A DNA stretch of 64,000 nt. Origin: VRUE01 sp963703335. Its GTDB lineage: Bacteria; Actinomycetota; Thermoleophilia; Solirubrobacterales; 70-9. A program made the translations under genes and the position numbers. Below the pieces are notes generated by a model. The model was not told the DNA's origin. It saw only the letters and a list, made by a program, of their open reading frames with translations, and searched no databases. The stretch is taken from the NCBI GenBank assembly GCA_963703335.1, contig OY969812.1:2170001-2234000 (forward strand), given 5' to 3'. Positions 1 through 7,614 of the stretch are shown here, piece after piece. Within the stretch, counting starts at the first letter, position 1, and every line of letters starts with the position of its first letter.

Positions 1-423
1 GCGGGCGCGGCCTTTCACGAAGGCGGCCTTCAGCTGCCCCGGGTCTGCGAAGGTGAGTGGGCCAAGTTCCCCCTTCCTAAGAGCTTTCTTTATGGCCCCT
101 TTCTTTGACGTCTCGGTGATATGGATGGCGACCCAGTTCGCTTTCCGGACTACGAGCGCGAGATGATTCACTCGGTCAAGGATTGGCTCTCTTGACCATG
201 CCACCGGGCGGCGGACGTCGTAGTGAACGAAGGAGATCTCAACTGGCTCGGTTTCATTTCCAACTGCAAGTACTCGTCGAGAGGCGCCCCCCTGTTTGAT
301 CTTCAGCACCTTCCTCAGCTTCAGCAGAATCTGCCGCGCGCTGACGTCTTTGCCCTCGTGCAAGCGAGCCACGAGCGCCGATTTGAAGGGCCTCAGATCG
401 TCCAGAATTAGAGTTGCCGGCAT
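1..423 (-). CDS. Partial protein of unknown function (N-terminal 141 residues)
   Basis: An open frame runs from an ATG at 423 off the left edge of the window, so only the N-terminus is visible. GGAG lies about 10 bases upstream of the ATG on the minus strand, which supports the start. The translation begins MPATLILDDLRPFKSALVAR and contains LALVVRKANWVAIHITETS, a mix of hydrophobic beta-strand-like segments and basic patches with no signal peptide or membrane segment. I do not recognise the family. It sits in an accessory region next to toxin-antitoxin-type genes and a tRNA fragment, so a mobile or defence context is possible but not shown. Confidence 0.55.
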   Translation of the reverse strand, partial: MPATLILDDLRPFKSALVARLHEGKDVSARQILLKLRKVLKIKQGGASRRVLAVGNETEPVEISFVHYDVRRPVAWSREPILDRVNHLALVVRKANWVAIHITETSKKGAIKKALRKGELGPLTFADPGQLKAAFVKGRAR

Positions 424-786
424 CGTTGAGCGCTCCTCACCGCTTAGGGATGACCAGCGAGATCCCCGAATCGCGCTGGCCCGTCATAAGGTCATTTTTT
501 GGTACGTCCGGATATCCTGACACTTAGGTCGGCCGCGGGCGGCCGCTACGTCGCACGTGCTGAGGGGCAGTGGTGGGGCGGTGTCGCGCGATTCGGTTAC
601 TGCGTAATCTCGAACACGCGGAGGACCAGCGGGAACGACCCGAGTTTCAACGCGAGTCAAGTCGCATATCTGCCACTGAATCGCCGCTAGCCCGCTTCGC
701 GAGTTCTATTTCGCCGGGCGCATTCCGCTGTCTTTCCGACAGCGCCACGCTCCCATTGCTCGCCACCTTGGGCGTAGCATTGGTCT
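424..786. other. Gene-free stretch between divergent genes
   Basis: I see no convincing coding frame here; the short open frames lack ribosome-binding sites and have no recognisable protein features. It must hold the promoter of the minus-strand gene starting at 423 and that of the gene at 787. Near its right end (701-738) is a sequence resembling the 3' end of a tRNA and its flank, which recurs imperfectly at 1484-1520. Confidence 0.4.
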
Positions 787-1092
787 ATGAGAGAGGCGGG
801 TCCAAATAGCAACGTCCAGGCAAGGCGAGAGTCCCGCGACGTGATTGCTCGCATTGCCGCTGCGCACGGTGCCCTCAATGTGCGCGTGTTTGGTTCCGCG
901 AGTCGCGGTGAGGCCGAAGGAAGCGACCTTGACCTCTTGGTCGATATGTCCGAGGGGTGCAACCTGTTCGATCTAGTCGCGTTCTCCAACGACCTGGAAG
1001 ACACCCTCGAAATTGGTGTCGATGTCGTCACCGAGGGCAGTCTTTCGCCCTATCTACGTGAGCGGATTCTTGCTGAGGCGGTTGCGCTCTAA
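787..1092 (+). CDS. MNT-domain nucleotidyltransferase (MntA-like antitoxin), orphan
   Basis: This 101-residue protein is a minimal nucleotidyltransferase. The active-site motif GS-x9-DxD is visible as GSASRGEAEGSDLD (residues about 37-50), and a later Asp lies in GVDVV. Such proteins normally act as antitoxins that AMPylate a HEPN ribonuclease encoded just downstream. No HEPN gene follows; the next gene is on the opposite strand. Right after the stop, another frame reads KDEGVCLR, faintly like the start of a HepT protein, so the partner may be truncated (inference). The family call is firm and the role uncertain. Confidence 0.8.
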   Translation: MREAGPNSNVQARRESRDVIARIAAAHGALNVRVFGSASRGEAEGSDLDLLVDMSEGCNLFDLVAFSNDLEDTLEIGVDVVTEGSLSPYLRERILAEAVAL

Positions 1093-1147
1093 AGGACGAA
1101 GGCGTGTGCCTGCGTCGCGAGAGAGAGGATCAGCCTGGGGCTGATCC

Positions 1148-1342
1148 TCAGTGGCTTTCACGAGAGCGGCGAACAGCGGCGGCGACGTCAGGCATTGGCT
1201 GGCCGTTTGCCATCCAGCCCCAGCCCTTCGGCAGCCGCACCCTCTCGCCGCTTCGCTCCAACTCCTCAATCACGATCCGCGCCCGCGTAGCCTTCGCCTC
1301 GTCGAGGTTGACCACGTCGCGGATGAGCTTTTCCTTCGCCAT
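1148..1342 (-). CDS. Small hypothetical protein, possibly antitoxin-like
   Basis: A 64-residue frame starts MAKEKLIRDVVNLDEAKATR; an upstream in-frame ATG at 1399 would add 19 residues. It has a helical, charged N-terminal half and ends with RLPKGWGWMANGQPMPDVAA. No family is recognised. It lies between an orphan MNT gene and a tRNA fragment, in the same accessory block. The composition looks protein-like and the codon pattern agrees with the minus strand, but the gene is short and unsupported by neighbours. Confidence 0.45.
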   Translation of the reverse strand: MAKEKLIRDVVNLDEAKATRARIVIEELERSGERVRLPKGWGWMANGQPMPDVAAAVRRSRESH

Positions 1343-1459
1343 CACCCCCAAATCGTACCCGGCCTCACGAGTCTTGACCTTCGGTCGAAACGACCGCAAC
1401 TGTCATGTCCCATAAAAGTCACAGAGTCGCCGCAGATGGCTCTGCCATGCGGGCGCTGA

Positions 1460-1506
1460 CCAGCCTTTCAAGCCGGAGGTCGAGAGTTCGATTCTCTCCG
1501 GGCGCA
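1460..1506 (+). pseudogene. 3' fragment of a tRNA-Glu-like gene (possible attachment site)
   Basis: The sequence folds as the 3' part of a tRNA. The anticodon stem is CCAGC/GCCGG (1460-1464 with 1472-1476, one A-C mismatch) around loop CTTTCAA, giving anticodon TTC. The variable loop is AGGTC. The T arm GAGAG-TTCGATT-CTCTC (1482-1498) is perfect. The 3' acceptor strand CGGGCGC plus discriminator A ends at 1506. No matching 5' acceptor or D arm precedes it. Such 3' fragments are typical of att sites left by tRNA-targeting integrases, or of decay. No integrase lies in the window. Confidence 0.6.
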
Positions 1507-1676
1507 TTTCGTTGCTTTCCCCGCGATGCCGTTCTATGCCCGGTGCAGAGCCAAACGCCGCGCTTCTCCCCGATTTGCCGTTCCGCGCCCATTTTGACGA
1601 TTCCGACCCGTTCCGCAAGGTCGTGGTCTCAGAGGCGCGGTGGACTCGATCCGGTCGATCGGGCACGATGTGAGCA

Positions 1677-2138
1677 ATGGTTGTCGTCAATGAGAAATCA
1701 CGGGTTCCGCCAATCGACGAGGCCGCTCACGAGCGGCTCGGCCGTGCTTTCGACCGGGAGGGCGTGGTCACCGCGATGTTGATCGGATCGCAGGCGCGCG
1801 GGAACCCTGGTCCGCTATCGGATGTGGATATCGCGGTATGGCACGACCCCGACCTCGATTCTCGTGGTCGCTTCGATCTTCAACTGAGCCTGGCCGGCGA
1901 TGCGGGGCGTGCTTTGGGAACCGACGAGATCGACATCGTCATGCTCAATCACGCTCCACCACTGATGCGCCATCGTGCCATCCGCGACGGCAAGCGCCTG
2001 ATCGAGCGAGACCACGACGAACGGGTGCGGTTGGAGACACGGGCGATCTTGGACTACCTCGACACTGCTCCACTGCGCGCCGAGTTGGGACGCGGGGTGC
2101 GGCGGCGGATAAGGGAGGGGCGCTTTGGTCGACGCTGA
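1677..2138 (+). CDS. mntA: MNT-domain nucleotidyltransferase antitoxin (MntA)
   Basis: This 153-residue minimal nucleotidyltransferase has the motif GS-x10-DxD (GSQARGNPGPLSDVD, about residues 38-52) and a third acidic position in DEIDIVML. Members of this family neutralise HEPN toxins by transferring AMP to a tyrosine near the HEPN active site. It overlaps the following HEPN gene by 14 bases, the usual arrangement of a translationally coupled toxin-antitoxin pair. Start chosen at ATG 1677; a later start after the first few codons is possible. Confidence 0.85.
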   Translation: MVVVNEKSRVPPIDEAAHERLGRAFDREGVVTAMLIGSQARGNPGPLSDVDIAVWHDPDLDSRGRFDLQLSLAGDAGRALGTDEIDIVMLNHAPPLMRHRAIRDGKRLIERDHDERVRLETRAILDYLDTAPLRAELGRGVRRRIREGRFGRR

Positions 2139-2559
2139 TCGAGTCGAAGCCCGAATACAGAGGCTCGAGGAGCTGATCGAGCGTCTCGACGAGGTGCGTC
2201 AAGCGGGGGAGGACACATATCTCGCTAACGAGCAGCAGCGAGCCGCGACCGAGCGCTGGCTTCAAGTTGCCGTTCAAATCTGCATTGACCTGGGCACCCA
2301 GCTCGTCGCCGAGCAATCGGCACGACCGCCGTCTGACTACGCCGAGGTCTTCAAGATTCTCGGGGAGAAGGCGGTCATTCCGAGTGATCTCGCGCGGCGC
2401 CTTGGTGACGCGGCGAAGCAGCGCAATCTCATAGTGCATCTGTATATGGAGATCGACGATCGCTCCGTGTTCGCCTCATTGGCCCATCTCGACGACCTAC
2501 GCGAGTTCAGTGCCAGCCTCGAACGACTGACCGATTCGGAACCGTCAGAGCCGCTTTAG
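2125..2559 (+). CDS. hepT: HEPN-domain ribonuclease toxin (HepT/DUF86 type)
   Basis: A 144-residue, mostly helical protein with the HEPN signature RX4HXY visible as RNLIVHLY (about residues 108-115). Arg and His form the RNase active site, and the Tyr is the residue that MntA AMPylates in characterised pairs. The TTG start at 2125 is preceded by a strong GGGAGGGG at 2113-2120 inside the end of mntA. The stop overlaps the convergent cupin gene. Together with mntA this is a complete type VII-like toxin-antitoxin module by family knowledge. Confidence 0.85.
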   Translation: MVDADRVEARIQRLEELIERLDEVRQAGEDTYLANEQQRAATERWLQVAVQICIDLGTQLVAEQSARPPSDYAEVFKILGEKAVIPSDLARRLGDAAKQRNLIVHLYMEIDDRSVFASLAHLDDLREFSASLERLTDSEPSEPL

Positions 2560-2912
2560 GTGCGGCCGTAGCGATCGCTCAGCCGTACGACGTCGTCGAG
2601 GTGGGGGGTGGAGACCTCTAGAACGACAGAGTCCTCCAGTGCCTCGATCGAGTGAACGGCGCCCGGCTCGTTCCGCCACGCGTGCCCTGGGCCGATCTCT
2701 TCCTGGGCAAGATCATCGGCGCTGGGTCCCCTCGTCAATCGCAGCCGGCCCGAGAGGAGATACGAGGTCTCATCCTTCTCTCGATGCATCTGGAGCGAGA
2801 GCTGATGGCCAGCTTTGACGTGAAGCAACTTTCCGGCGTAGTGGGGCGTGTGTGCCCACCACACCTCGTGCCCCCAAGGCTTCTCAACCCGTTGCGGTTC
2901 GACGTTCGTCAT
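2556..2912 (-). CDS. Cupin-domain protein, mannose-6-phosphate isomerase type II-like
   Basis: A single-domain cupin of 118 residues starting MTNVEPQRVEKPWGHEVWW. The PWGHE opening and the metal-binding set HREKDE...Y followed by the second cupin motif with PGAVHSI match stand-alone C-terminal domains of GDP-mannose pyrophosphorylase/phosphomannose isomerase proteins. Fold and metal binding are well supported; the sugar-phosphate substrate is inference. ATG 2912 is preferred over an upstream in-frame start at 2996 because homology begins there. It is divergent from the GNAT gene. Confidence 0.75.
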   Translation of the reverse strand: MTNVEPQRVEKPWGHEVWWAHTPHYAGKLLHVKAGHQLSLQMHREKDETSYLLSGRLRLTRGPSADDLAQEEIGPGHAWRNEPGAVHSIEALEDSVVLEVSTPHLDDVVRLSDRYGRT

Positions 2913-2977
2913 GGCTCGGACCGTATCGCTGCGCAGGCGTGTAGATGGTGTGGAGACGCTTTGGGAGACTGGTTCCG

Positions 2978-3427
2978 GTGCAGATCCGATCCGCATCTTC
3001 AGAGGACGTCGCTGCGGTTGATGGGCTCGTTCAGCGGGCCTATGGCCACTACGTGGAGCGCATCGGGCGCCGGCCGGGGCCGATGGACGAGGACTACGGC
3101 GAGAAGGTTGCGCAAGAGCAAGTCTCGGTCGCCGTTGAGGCGGGCGAGATCGTCGGCCTCATCGTCCTGGTCGAGGAACCGGATCACTTGTTGGTGGAGA
3201 ACGTCGCTGTCGAGCCGACGCGCCAAAGCCAAGGAATCGGCCGCGCCCTGCTTGCATTTGCCGAGGGCGTTGCCGCCGGTGTGGGCCTCACGACGCTCCG
3301 CCTCTACACCCATGCCGCGATGACCGAGAACCGGGCCTTCTATCCCCGGCTCGGCTACATCGAGTTCGATCGCCGCACCGACAACGGCTTCGAACGCGTC
3401 TTCTTCTCAAAGCGCCTTGGACGCTGA
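2978..3427 (+). CDS. GNAT family N-acetyltransferase
   Basis: About 149 residues. The acetyl-CoA pyrophosphate-binding motif is QSQGIGRALL, after strand LLVENVAVEP, and the C-terminal part carries TENRAFYPRLGYIEF, a typical GNAT ending. GTG 2978 has GGGAG about ten bases upstream; ATG 2945 is an in-frame alternative adding 11 residues. The acceptor substrate cannot be told from the sequence. The preceding cupin gene is divergent. Confidence 0.8.
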   Translation: MQIRSASSEDVAAVDGLVQRAYGHYVERIGRRPGPMDEDYGEKVAQEQVSVAVEAGEIVGLIVLVEEPDHLLVENVAVEPTRQSQGIGRALLAFAEGVAAGVGLTTLRLYTHAAMTENRAFYPRLGYIEFDRRTDNGFERVFFSKRLGR

Positions 3428-3443
3428 CTCCTCGCCGGTATCG

Positions 3444-4196
3444 CTATGCGGTGCTGGCGACTATCAACCGGAGCCCCACGTCCAGCTCCGAGCGCTCCCG
3501 CAGGTGGCCGTAGCGCTCGTCCCAGGCGCCGCTCTCGAGATCCTCAGCGAGGCGATCGCGGCCTTTCTGCCGTGCCTCCGCCGGGATGCTCTGCCAAACC
3601 CACATCGGTTGCACGGTCTCCTCGTCGAAGAGCAGCTCGGGTCTTGCCCAAAGCGCCGCGAAGAACCGGTCGGTGCAGTCCCGCGGCACCGGGATCGGGG
3701 TGCTGGTCGCTCCCTTCAGTCGCCCCATCAGGTTCTCGCTGGCCGCCCCCGCACGGCGCTTCAAATCGAGCATCTCGGGAAAGTAGTCGGCCGCGATCCA
3801 GAGGCTCTCCAGCGCTTGATGATCGAAGGTGACGATCACAATTCGGCCTCTTGCAACGCGCTGCATCTCGCGGAGTCCGGCGTCCAGGTCAGCCCAATGG
3901 TGGGCGGTCAGGACCGCCATCGCGGCGTCGAAGCTGTCGTCCTCAAATGGGAGCTCCCCGGCGGACGCCTGCACCACAGGTGCCGATCCAGCGGGGCGCT
4001 GGGAGATCATCTCGGCCGATGGCTCCGCCGCTGTCACCTCTCGACCGCTCGGCTCATAGGAGCCTGTGCCCGCGCCGATGTTGAGCACTGTCCGCGCATC
4101 GCCGAGCGCCGCGTCGATCTGTGCCGCGATGTGAGGGTCAGGCCGGCGCACCCGGCTGTAGCCTCGCCCGAGCTGATCGTAGGCCGACGTTCCCAC
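3444..4196 (-). CDS. Class I SAM-dependent methyltransferase
   Basis: A 250-residue protein beginning with GTG at 4196. Motif I for S-adenosylmethionine is NIGAGTGSYEP (about residues 39-49), followed by the acidic strand end TAAEPS, then LPFEDDSFDAAMAVLTAHHW as motifs II/III, as in the Methyltransf_11 group (UbiE/BioC-like fold). The substrate is unknown. It is divergent from rpmG, with about 150 bases of shared upstream region, and converges on the GNAT gene. Confidence 0.8.
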   Translation of the reverse strand: MGTSAYDQLGRGYSRVRRPDPHIAAQIDAALGDARTVLNIGAGTGSYEPSGREVTAAEPSAEMISQRPAGSAPVVQASAGELPFEDDSFDAAMAVLTAHHWADLDAGLREMQRVARGRIVIVTFDHQALESLWIAADYFPEMLDLKRRAGAASENLMGRLKGATSTPIPVPRDCTDRFFAALWARPELLFDEETVQPMWVWQSIPAEARQKGRDRLAEDLESGAWDERYGHLRERSELDVGLRLIVASTA

Positions 4197-4346
4197 GAAG
4201 CCACTCTAGTTGCCCAATCCAGATGGGTCGGCGCCCCCTTCGGACGGCGGGACCATCACATCCTCAGGGCGCTATTCTTCGCTTCAGCCTCGCGCCTCGG
4301 CCCGGGGTTTTTCTTTGTAACGGCGCGTAAGCAATCGAGGGAGTAA

Positions 4347-4511
4347 ATGGCTCGCGGAGATGTCCGCATCGCGGTGACACTGGCTTGCGAAGACTGCAAG
4401 CGGCGCAACTACCAGACAAACAAGTCTCGGCGTAACTCGCCGGACCGGATTGAGCTGCGCAAGTTCTGCCGCTGGTGCGGCAAGCACACCGCGCACAAGG
4501 AGACGCGCTAG
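4347..4511 (+). CDS. rpmG: 50S ribosomal protein L33
   Basis: A 54-residue protein starting MARGDVRIAVTLACEDCKRR. It carries two CxxC pairs (CEDC and CRWC), so it is the zinc-binding form of L33. It opens the rpmG-secE-nusG-rplK-rplA-rplJ-rplL-rpoB-rpoC run, the standard bacterial order. secE follows 5 bases after its stop. The start is the only ATG that gives a normal-length protein; the upstream 150 bases must hold the operon promoter. Confidence 0.95.
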   Translation: MARGDVRIAVTLACEDCKRRNYQTNKSRRNSPDRIELRKFCRWCGKHTAHKETR

Positions 4512-4516
4512 CCCCA

Positions 4517-5044
4517 ATGGCGAAGACGCGCGCACAGCGCAAGGCCGAGCGGCGAGCCCGCGAAGAGCAGGAACGCAAACGCGTTGGTGCCGAGCGCGAC
4601 GGCGAGTCGCACGCCCAGCACGACACACAGGTGCCCGTCTCCGGCGAGGTCGCCGAGGTCGAGGCGATGGAGATGGGCATGGGCGCCGGCGCCCCCGAGG
4701 CCACCCTCGAAACACCGGACGCGCCCAAGACCTCCTCTCGTGCCGAAAAGCGGGCTGAAGCGAAGGCGCTGAAGGAAAGCGAAAAGCGCAAGCGGACCGA
4801 GCAGAAGCGCCGCGAGAGCGAGCAGCTAGCGAAGAAGCAAAAGCAGGCACAGGCGCAGCGCCAGCGCGGCGGCGTCATCGGCTTCCTCGTCTCCTGCTGG
4901 GCCGAGCTGAAGAAGGTCCAGTGGCCCGACCGCGACACCTTGGTCCAGGCGACCGCGGTCACAATCATCTTCGTTGCCGTTGCCGCCACTTACCTGGGCG
5001 CGCTCGACGCGGCTTTCAACTATTTGGTCAAGCAGATCCTCTAG
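4517..5044 (+). CDS. secE: Preprotein translocase subunit SecE, with long charged N-terminal extension
   Basis: SecE clamps the SecY channel in the plasma membrane. The SecE domain is at the C-terminus: the amphipathic ELKKVQWPDRDT segment followed by one membrane helix (VQATAVTIIFVAVAATYLGA). The protein is 175 residues, while a minimal SecE has about 60-65; residues 1-115 are an Ala/Glu/Lys/Arg-rich, probably coiled or disordered cytoplasmic extension with repeated KRAEAK/EKRKR patches. ATG 4517 is chosen because it lies just after the rpmG stop; the longer frame from 4475 would overlap rpmG. Confidence 0.93.
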   Translation: MAKTRAQRKAERRAREEQERKRVGAERDGESHAQHDTQVPVSGEVAEVEAMEMGMGAGAPEATLETPDAPKTSSRAEKRAEAKALKESEKRKRTEQKRRESEQLAKKQKQAQAQRQRGGVIGFLVSCWAELKKVQWPDRDTLVQATAVTIIFVAVAATYLGALDAAFNYLVKQIL

Positions 5045-5073
5045 CGGATCTTTAAACAAAGGCTCCTAAAACG

Positions 5074-5598
5074 ATGTATCGCTGGTACGTGATCAACACC
5101 TACTCGGGGCACGAGAACAAGGTCAAGCACAACCTCGAGCACCGGGTTCAGACGATGAGCCAGAACCGCAACGTGCGGCAGGTCGTCGTCCCCACCGAGC
5201 AGGTGATGGAGCTCGGCAAAGACGGTCAGAAAGAACCGAAGGAGAAGCGCACGATGCCGGGCTACGTCCTGGTCAACATGGAGATGACCGACGACGCCTG
5301 GGGCCTGGTCAAGAACACTCCCGGCGTGACCGGCTTCGTCGGCTCGCGCAACAAGCCGGTGCCACTCTCTAAACCGGAGGTGGACCGCCTGCTGCATCGC
5401 GAGACCGCCGAGCGTCCCCGCACCCAGGCCCAGTTCTCGATCGGCGAGTCGGTCAAGGTCGTCTCCGGCCCGCTCTCCGACTTCTCCGGCGAGATCGCCG
5501 AGATCAACGAGGACGCCGCCAAACTCAAGGTGCTGGTCTCGATCTTCGGTCGCGAGACCCCGGTCGAGGTCGGCTACGACCAGGTAAAGAAGATTTAG
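5074..5598 (+). CDS. nusG: Transcription termination/antitermination protein NusG
   Basis: NusG binds elongating RNA polymerase and links it to Rho or the ribosome. The NGN domain runs from WYVINTYSGHENKVKHNLEHR through GYVLVNMEM...GVTGFVG (residues 4-92). The KOW domain follows (GESVKVVSGPLSDFSGEIAEI, about 124-144). At 174 residues it is the compact form, without the acidic N-terminal extension common in other actinobacteria. It lies 29 bases after secE. Confidence 0.97.
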   Translation: MYRWYVINTYSGHENKVKHNLEHRVQTMSQNRNVRQVVVPTEQVMELGKDGQKEPKEKRTMPGYVLVNMEMTDDAWGLVKNTPGVTGFVGSRNKPVPLSKPEVDRLLHRETAERPRTQAQFSIGESVKVVSGPLSDFSGEIAEINEDAAKLKVLVSIFGRETPVEVGYDQVKKI

Positions 5599-5627
5599 CC
5601 GGGCGACCGCTACCCTCTCCGATCCCG

Positions 5628-6050
5628 ATGGCGAAAAAAGTCCTCACTCAGATCAAGCTGCAGATCTCCGCCGGCTCGGCCAACCCGGCCCCGCCGGTCG
5701 GTCCCGCGCTGGGCCAGCACGGCGTCAACATCATGGAGTTCTGCAAGGCCTTCAACGCCCAGACCCAATCTGAAGGCGGGACGATCATTCCGGTCGAGAT
5801 CACGGTCTACGAGGACCGCTCCTTCACCTTCATCACCAAGACGCCACCGGCGGCGGTGCTGATCAAGGAGGCGATTGGAATCAAGAAGGGCTCGGGCGAG
5901 CCCCACGTAAACAAGGTCGGGACGATCTCGATGGATCAGGTCCGCCAGATCGCCGAGCGCAAGATGCCCGACCTCAACGCCAATGACCTCGACGCCGCTT
6001 CGAAAATCATCGCCGGCACCGCCCGCTCGATGGGCGTCGACGTCAAATAG
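5628..6050 (+). CDS. rplK: 50S ribosomal protein L11
   Basis: A 140-residue protein of normal length with the L11 N-terminal signature KLQISAGSANPAPPVGPALG and the rRNA-binding C-terminal domain ending in IIAGTARSMGV. L11 forms the GTPase-associated centre with 23S rRNA and the L10/L12 stalk. It is followed after 8 bases by rplA, as in most bacteria. Confidence 0.97.
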   Translation: MAKKVLTQIKLQISAGSANPAPPVGPALGQHGVNIMEFCKAFNAQTQSEGGTIIPVEITVYEDRSFTFITKTPPAAVLIKEAIGIKKGSGEPHVNKVGTISMDQVRQIAERKMPDLNANDLDAASKIIAGTARSMGVDVK

Positions 6051-6058
6051 GAGACCCA

Positions 6059-6805
6059 GTGGCTCACGGCAAGCGCTACCGCAAACAGCTCGACAAGGTG
6101 CAGCGCGACCGCGCTTACCCAGCGGCCGAGGCGATCTCGTTGATCAAAGAGACCGCCAGCGCCAACTTCGACGAGACGGTTGAGCTGCACGTGCTGCTCG
6201 GCGTCAACGTCCGCCACGCCGAGGAGCAGTTGCGCGGCACGCTCGCGCTCCCGCACGGTCTTGGTAAGGACGTGACGGTCGCCGTCTTCGCCCAGGGTCA
6301 ACAGGCCCGCGACGCCGAGGCCGCCGGTGCCGACTTCGTCGGTGGCGACGATCTCGCCAAGAAAGTCGAAGAGGAGGGCTGGACCGACTTCGACGTGGCG
6401 ATCTCGACGCCGCAGATGATGGGCACCGTCGGCAAGCTCGGTCGCGTCCTCGGGCCGCAGGGCAAGATGCCCAACCCGAAGGTCGGCACGGTCACCGACG
6501 ACATCGAGAAAGCGGTCAGCGAATCGAAGGCCGGCAAGGTCGAATACCGCACCGACCGCCAGGCGATCGTCCACATGTCGATCGGCAAGGCCAGCCTCGA
6601 TCCCGCCCAGCTGCTTGAGAACTTCACCGCAGTGATGGAGGAGATCGTCCGCGCCAAGCCCTCGGCTGCGAAAGGGCGCTACATCGTCACCTGCACGCTG
6701 ACCACGACGATGGGACCGGGGGTCCGGGTCGACGCTTCCAAGATCGGCGATCGCGACGAGGTCACGGCCTCCGCCCAGGCGACAGAGGAACCGGTAACGG
6801 CCTAG
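6059..6805 (+). CDS. rplA: 50S ribosomal protein L1
   Basis: A 248-residue protein with the GTG start at 6059 preceded by AGGAG at the end of rplK. Typical L1 motifs are AHGKRYR at the N-terminus, GRVLGPQGKMPNPK and GTVTDDIEKAV in the middle, and TTTMGPGVRVD near the C-terminus. L1 forms the mobile stalk at the E site and in many bacteria represses its own operon. A short Ala/Thr/Glu tail (EVTASAQATEEPVTA) extends past the usual end. Confidence 0.96.
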   Translation: MAHGKRYRKQLDKVQRDRAYPAAEAISLIKETASANFDETVELHVLLGVNVRHAEEQLRGTLALPHGLGKDVTVAVFAQGQQARDAEAAGADFVGGDDLAKKVEEEGWTDFDVAISTPQMMGTVGKLGRVLGPQGKMPNPKVGTVTDDIEKAVSESKAGKVEYRTDRQAIVHMSIGKASLDPAQLLENFTAVMEEIVRAKPSAAKGRYIVTCTLTTTMGPGVRVDASKIGDRDEVTASAQATEEPVTA

Positions 6806-6870
6806 ACTGCGCCGTCCGCCCGAGACCATCGGCAGGGCCGCAGGCCCGCAAGCCCGGTGCAGGTGAACGA
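6806..6870 (+). promoter_or_regulatory. Probable L10 leader (autoregulatory mRNA element)
   Basis: The gap between rplA and rplJ contains GAGACCATCGGCAGGG followed by GGGCCGCAGGCCC and a GGTGCAGGTGAA segment just before the rplJ ATG. This position and pattern (a kink-turn-like GA-rich bulge and short GC hairpins) match the known L10 leader class, bound by the L10-(L12)4 complex to repress rplJ-rplL. The match is by eye; a covariance-model search would settle it. Confidence 0.5.
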
Positions 6871-7614
6871 ATGAACCGAGACGAAAAGGCAACAGCAATT
6901 GAGGAGATCGCCGCCGACATCGAGGCGGCCGAGGCGATCTTCGCGGTTGACTACCGGGGCATAAGCGTCCCGCAGGCGGCCGAGCTGCGCTCGAAACTGC
7001 GCGAGGCCGACGCCAGCTTCCGCATCGTCAAGAACCGCCTGACCAAAATCGCTGCTGACAAAGCCGGCGAGGGAGAGCGCCTCAACGCGCTGCTCCAAGG
7101 TCCGACCGCGCTCACCTTTGTGCGCGGCGACACCGCCCAGGCGGCCAAGGCGATCTCGAGCTTCAACAAAGAGCACGACGTGCTCACCTTCAAGGGCGGC
7201 TTCATGGACGGCATCGACCTCGATGAGGACCGCTTCAAGGCAATCGCCAAGCTGCCCTCGCGCGACATCCTCTACGGCCAGTTCGCCGGTGTCGTCGCCA
7301 GCCCGCTGACCGGCCTGGTCCGCGGCCTCGGCTCAATGATCCAAGGGTTGGCATTGCAGCTGGGGCAGATTGCCGAGAAGGGGCTTGTTACTGGCGAGGC
7401 ACCGGCCGCCGAGGCCGCGGGTCCTGCGGACGAGGCGGAGGAGGCCTCGCAGGACGAAGCGTCCGAGGCTGGCGATCAGCCAGCTGCCGAGGCAAAAGCT
7501 GAGGAGCCCGCTGCCGAGGAGGCTGCGGACGACGACGCCGAGGAGAAAGCGGAGGACGACGCCGCTAACGATGAGACTTCTGAAACTGACGACGCGAGCA
7601 AGGAAGAGGAGTAG
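6871..7614 (+). CDS. rplJ: 50S ribosomal protein L10, with acidic C-terminal tail
   Basis: L10 anchors the L7/L12 dimers of the ribosomal stalk. The L10 domain begins MNRDEKATAIEEIAADIEAAE with FRIVKNRLTKIA, and ends near residue 172. The protein is 247 residues; the last roughly 75 form a low-complexity Ala/Glu/Asp tail with no ordered motif, and codon choice in the tail shifts toward GCT and mixed codons. Normal L10 is about 165-180 residues. The stop TAG directly abuts the rplL ATG. Confidence 0.95.
   Translation: MNRDEKATAIEEIAADIEAAEAIFAVDYRGISVPQAAELRSKLREADASFRIVKNRLTKIAADKAGEGERLNALLQGPTALTFVRGDTAQAAKAISSFNKEHDVLTFKGGFMDGIDLDEDRFKAIAKLPSRDILYGQFAGVVASPLTGLVRGLGSMIQGLALQLGQIAEKGLVTGEAPAAEAAGPADEAEEASQDEASEAGDQPAAEAKAEEPAAEEAADDDAEEKAEDDAANDETSETDDASKEEE

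Noticed and set aside
499..690. Short open frames in the 424-786 gap
   Set aside because: No ribosome-binding site, no recognisable protein features, and several overlapping frames equally open.
701..722. A second tRNA 3' end
   Set aside because: The T stem does not pair properly and no anticodon arm precedes it; kept only as an imperfect repeat of the flank of the tRNA-Glu fragment.
3417..4346. Long plus-strand frame opposite the methyltransferase gene
   Set aside because: Composition is that of a shadow frame; the minus strand has clear SAM-binding motifs.
4200..4346. tRNA gene upstream of rpmG-secE, as in many bacteria
   Set aside because: No tRNA fold is found in this gap.
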